A DNA stretch of 6,080 nucleotides, from contig JAFUQY010000251.1 in NCBI GenBank assembly GCA_017472105.1, forward strand, positions 1-6,080. Reading direction: 5' to 3'. Each line of letters starts with the position of its first letter. Position 1 is the first letter of the stretch. Source of the stretch: Clostridia bacterium. Its GTDB lineage: Bacteria > Bacillota_A > Clostridia > Oscillospirales > CAG-272. This document shows, piece by piece, positions 5,817-6,080 of this stretch. A model generated the notes under the pieces. That model saw nothing but the letters and a program-made list of their open reading frames with translations, was not told the DNA's origin and did no database searches. The translations under genes and the position numbers were made by a program.

Positions 5817-6080
5817 CTATCTTCGCGCGTTTCTCGTCGGCGGGCTTCTCTGCTCGTTCGCGCAGATTCTCATCGACCGGACGAAGCTGACACCGGCGCG
5901 GATTCTCGTCGCATACGTCGTCGCGGGCGTGATTCTCGGTGCGCTCGGCGTTTACAAACCGCTGGTTGAATTTGCAGGTGCGGGTGCGACGGTTCCGCTG
6001 ACGGGATTCGGGTACCTGATCTCAAAAGGCGTAAAGGAAGCGGTGCTCTCCGACGGACTGCTCGGTGCGATGACGGGAGG
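5806..6080 (+). CDS. spoVAE: Stage V sporulation protein AE, N-terminal part (3' end outside window)
   Basis: The first 91 residues are present, of a protein usually near 115-120 residues. SpoVAE is a small integral membrane protein of the spore inner membrane and a component of the dipicolinic acid channel together with SpoVAC and SpoVAD. A hydrophobic segment at about residues 7-23 and another at about 33-50 are probable membrane helices. The conserved segment KPLVEFAGAGATVPLTGFG (51-69) is a strong family signature, followed by an amphipathic stretch with KGVKEAV and the start of a Gly-rich segment (GLLGAMTG). The gene overlaps the end of spoVAD by 11 bases, so the two are very likely co-translated. 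The match is to the SpoVAE/SpoVAEB type rather than the unrelated SpoVAEA. Confidence 0.95.
   Translation, partial: MMLDYLRAFLVGGLLCSFAQILIDRTKLTPARILVAYVVAGVILGALGVYKPLVEFAGAGATVPLTGFGYLISKGVKEAVLSDGLLGAMTG

Overview
The window looks like a chromosomal segment of an endospore-forming member of the Clostridia (Bacillota). Two adjacent spoVA genes, good GGAGG ribosome binding sites on several genes, and a bacillota-style layout support this. The coding DNA is moderately GC-rich, with many GCG, CTC and CGG codons, while the intergenic stretches are AT-rich or strongly structured. I cannot name a genus from the sequence alone.

Layout: all genes read on the + strand. (1) Positions 2-289 hold the C-terminal end of an acetylornithine aminotransferase (argD). 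(2) A 499-base gap (290-788) contains no convincing gene but several hairpins and a 12-bp direct repeat. (3) argF (789-1703) is a complete ornithine carbamoyltransferase. (4) At 1737-3140 lies an exported, probably lipid-anchored NlpC/P60 cell-wall peptidase with SH3-like domains. (5) At 3195-4496 lies an alkaline-phosphatase-superfamily phosphodiesterase of the nucleotide pyrophosphatase type. (6) A strong intrinsic terminator (4513-4555) closes this set. (7) A 264-base intergenic region follows, with three tandem 23-nt repeats and a perfect 13-bp palindrome. (8) spoVAD (4761-5816) and the start of spoVAE (5806 to the window end) overlap by 11 bases.

Functionally there are two blocks. argD and argF are consecutive parts of the arginine pathway (N-acetylornithine formation, then ornithine to citrulline), probably the tail of an arg cluster. 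The peptidase and phosphodiesterase genes follow argF with short gaps (33 and 54 bases), so they may share its transcript, although they have no obvious role in arginine synthesis. The second block, past the terminator, encodes the dipicolinic-acid channel components SpoVAD and SpoVAE, which load calcium dipicolinate into the forespore and release it at germination. The usual partner spoVAC is not immediately upstream.

I found no clear evidence for a previously undescribed system. The best leads are non-coding: the structured argD-argF gap, the 23-nt tandem repeats and palindrome upstream of spoVAD, and a promoter-like sequence inside argF.
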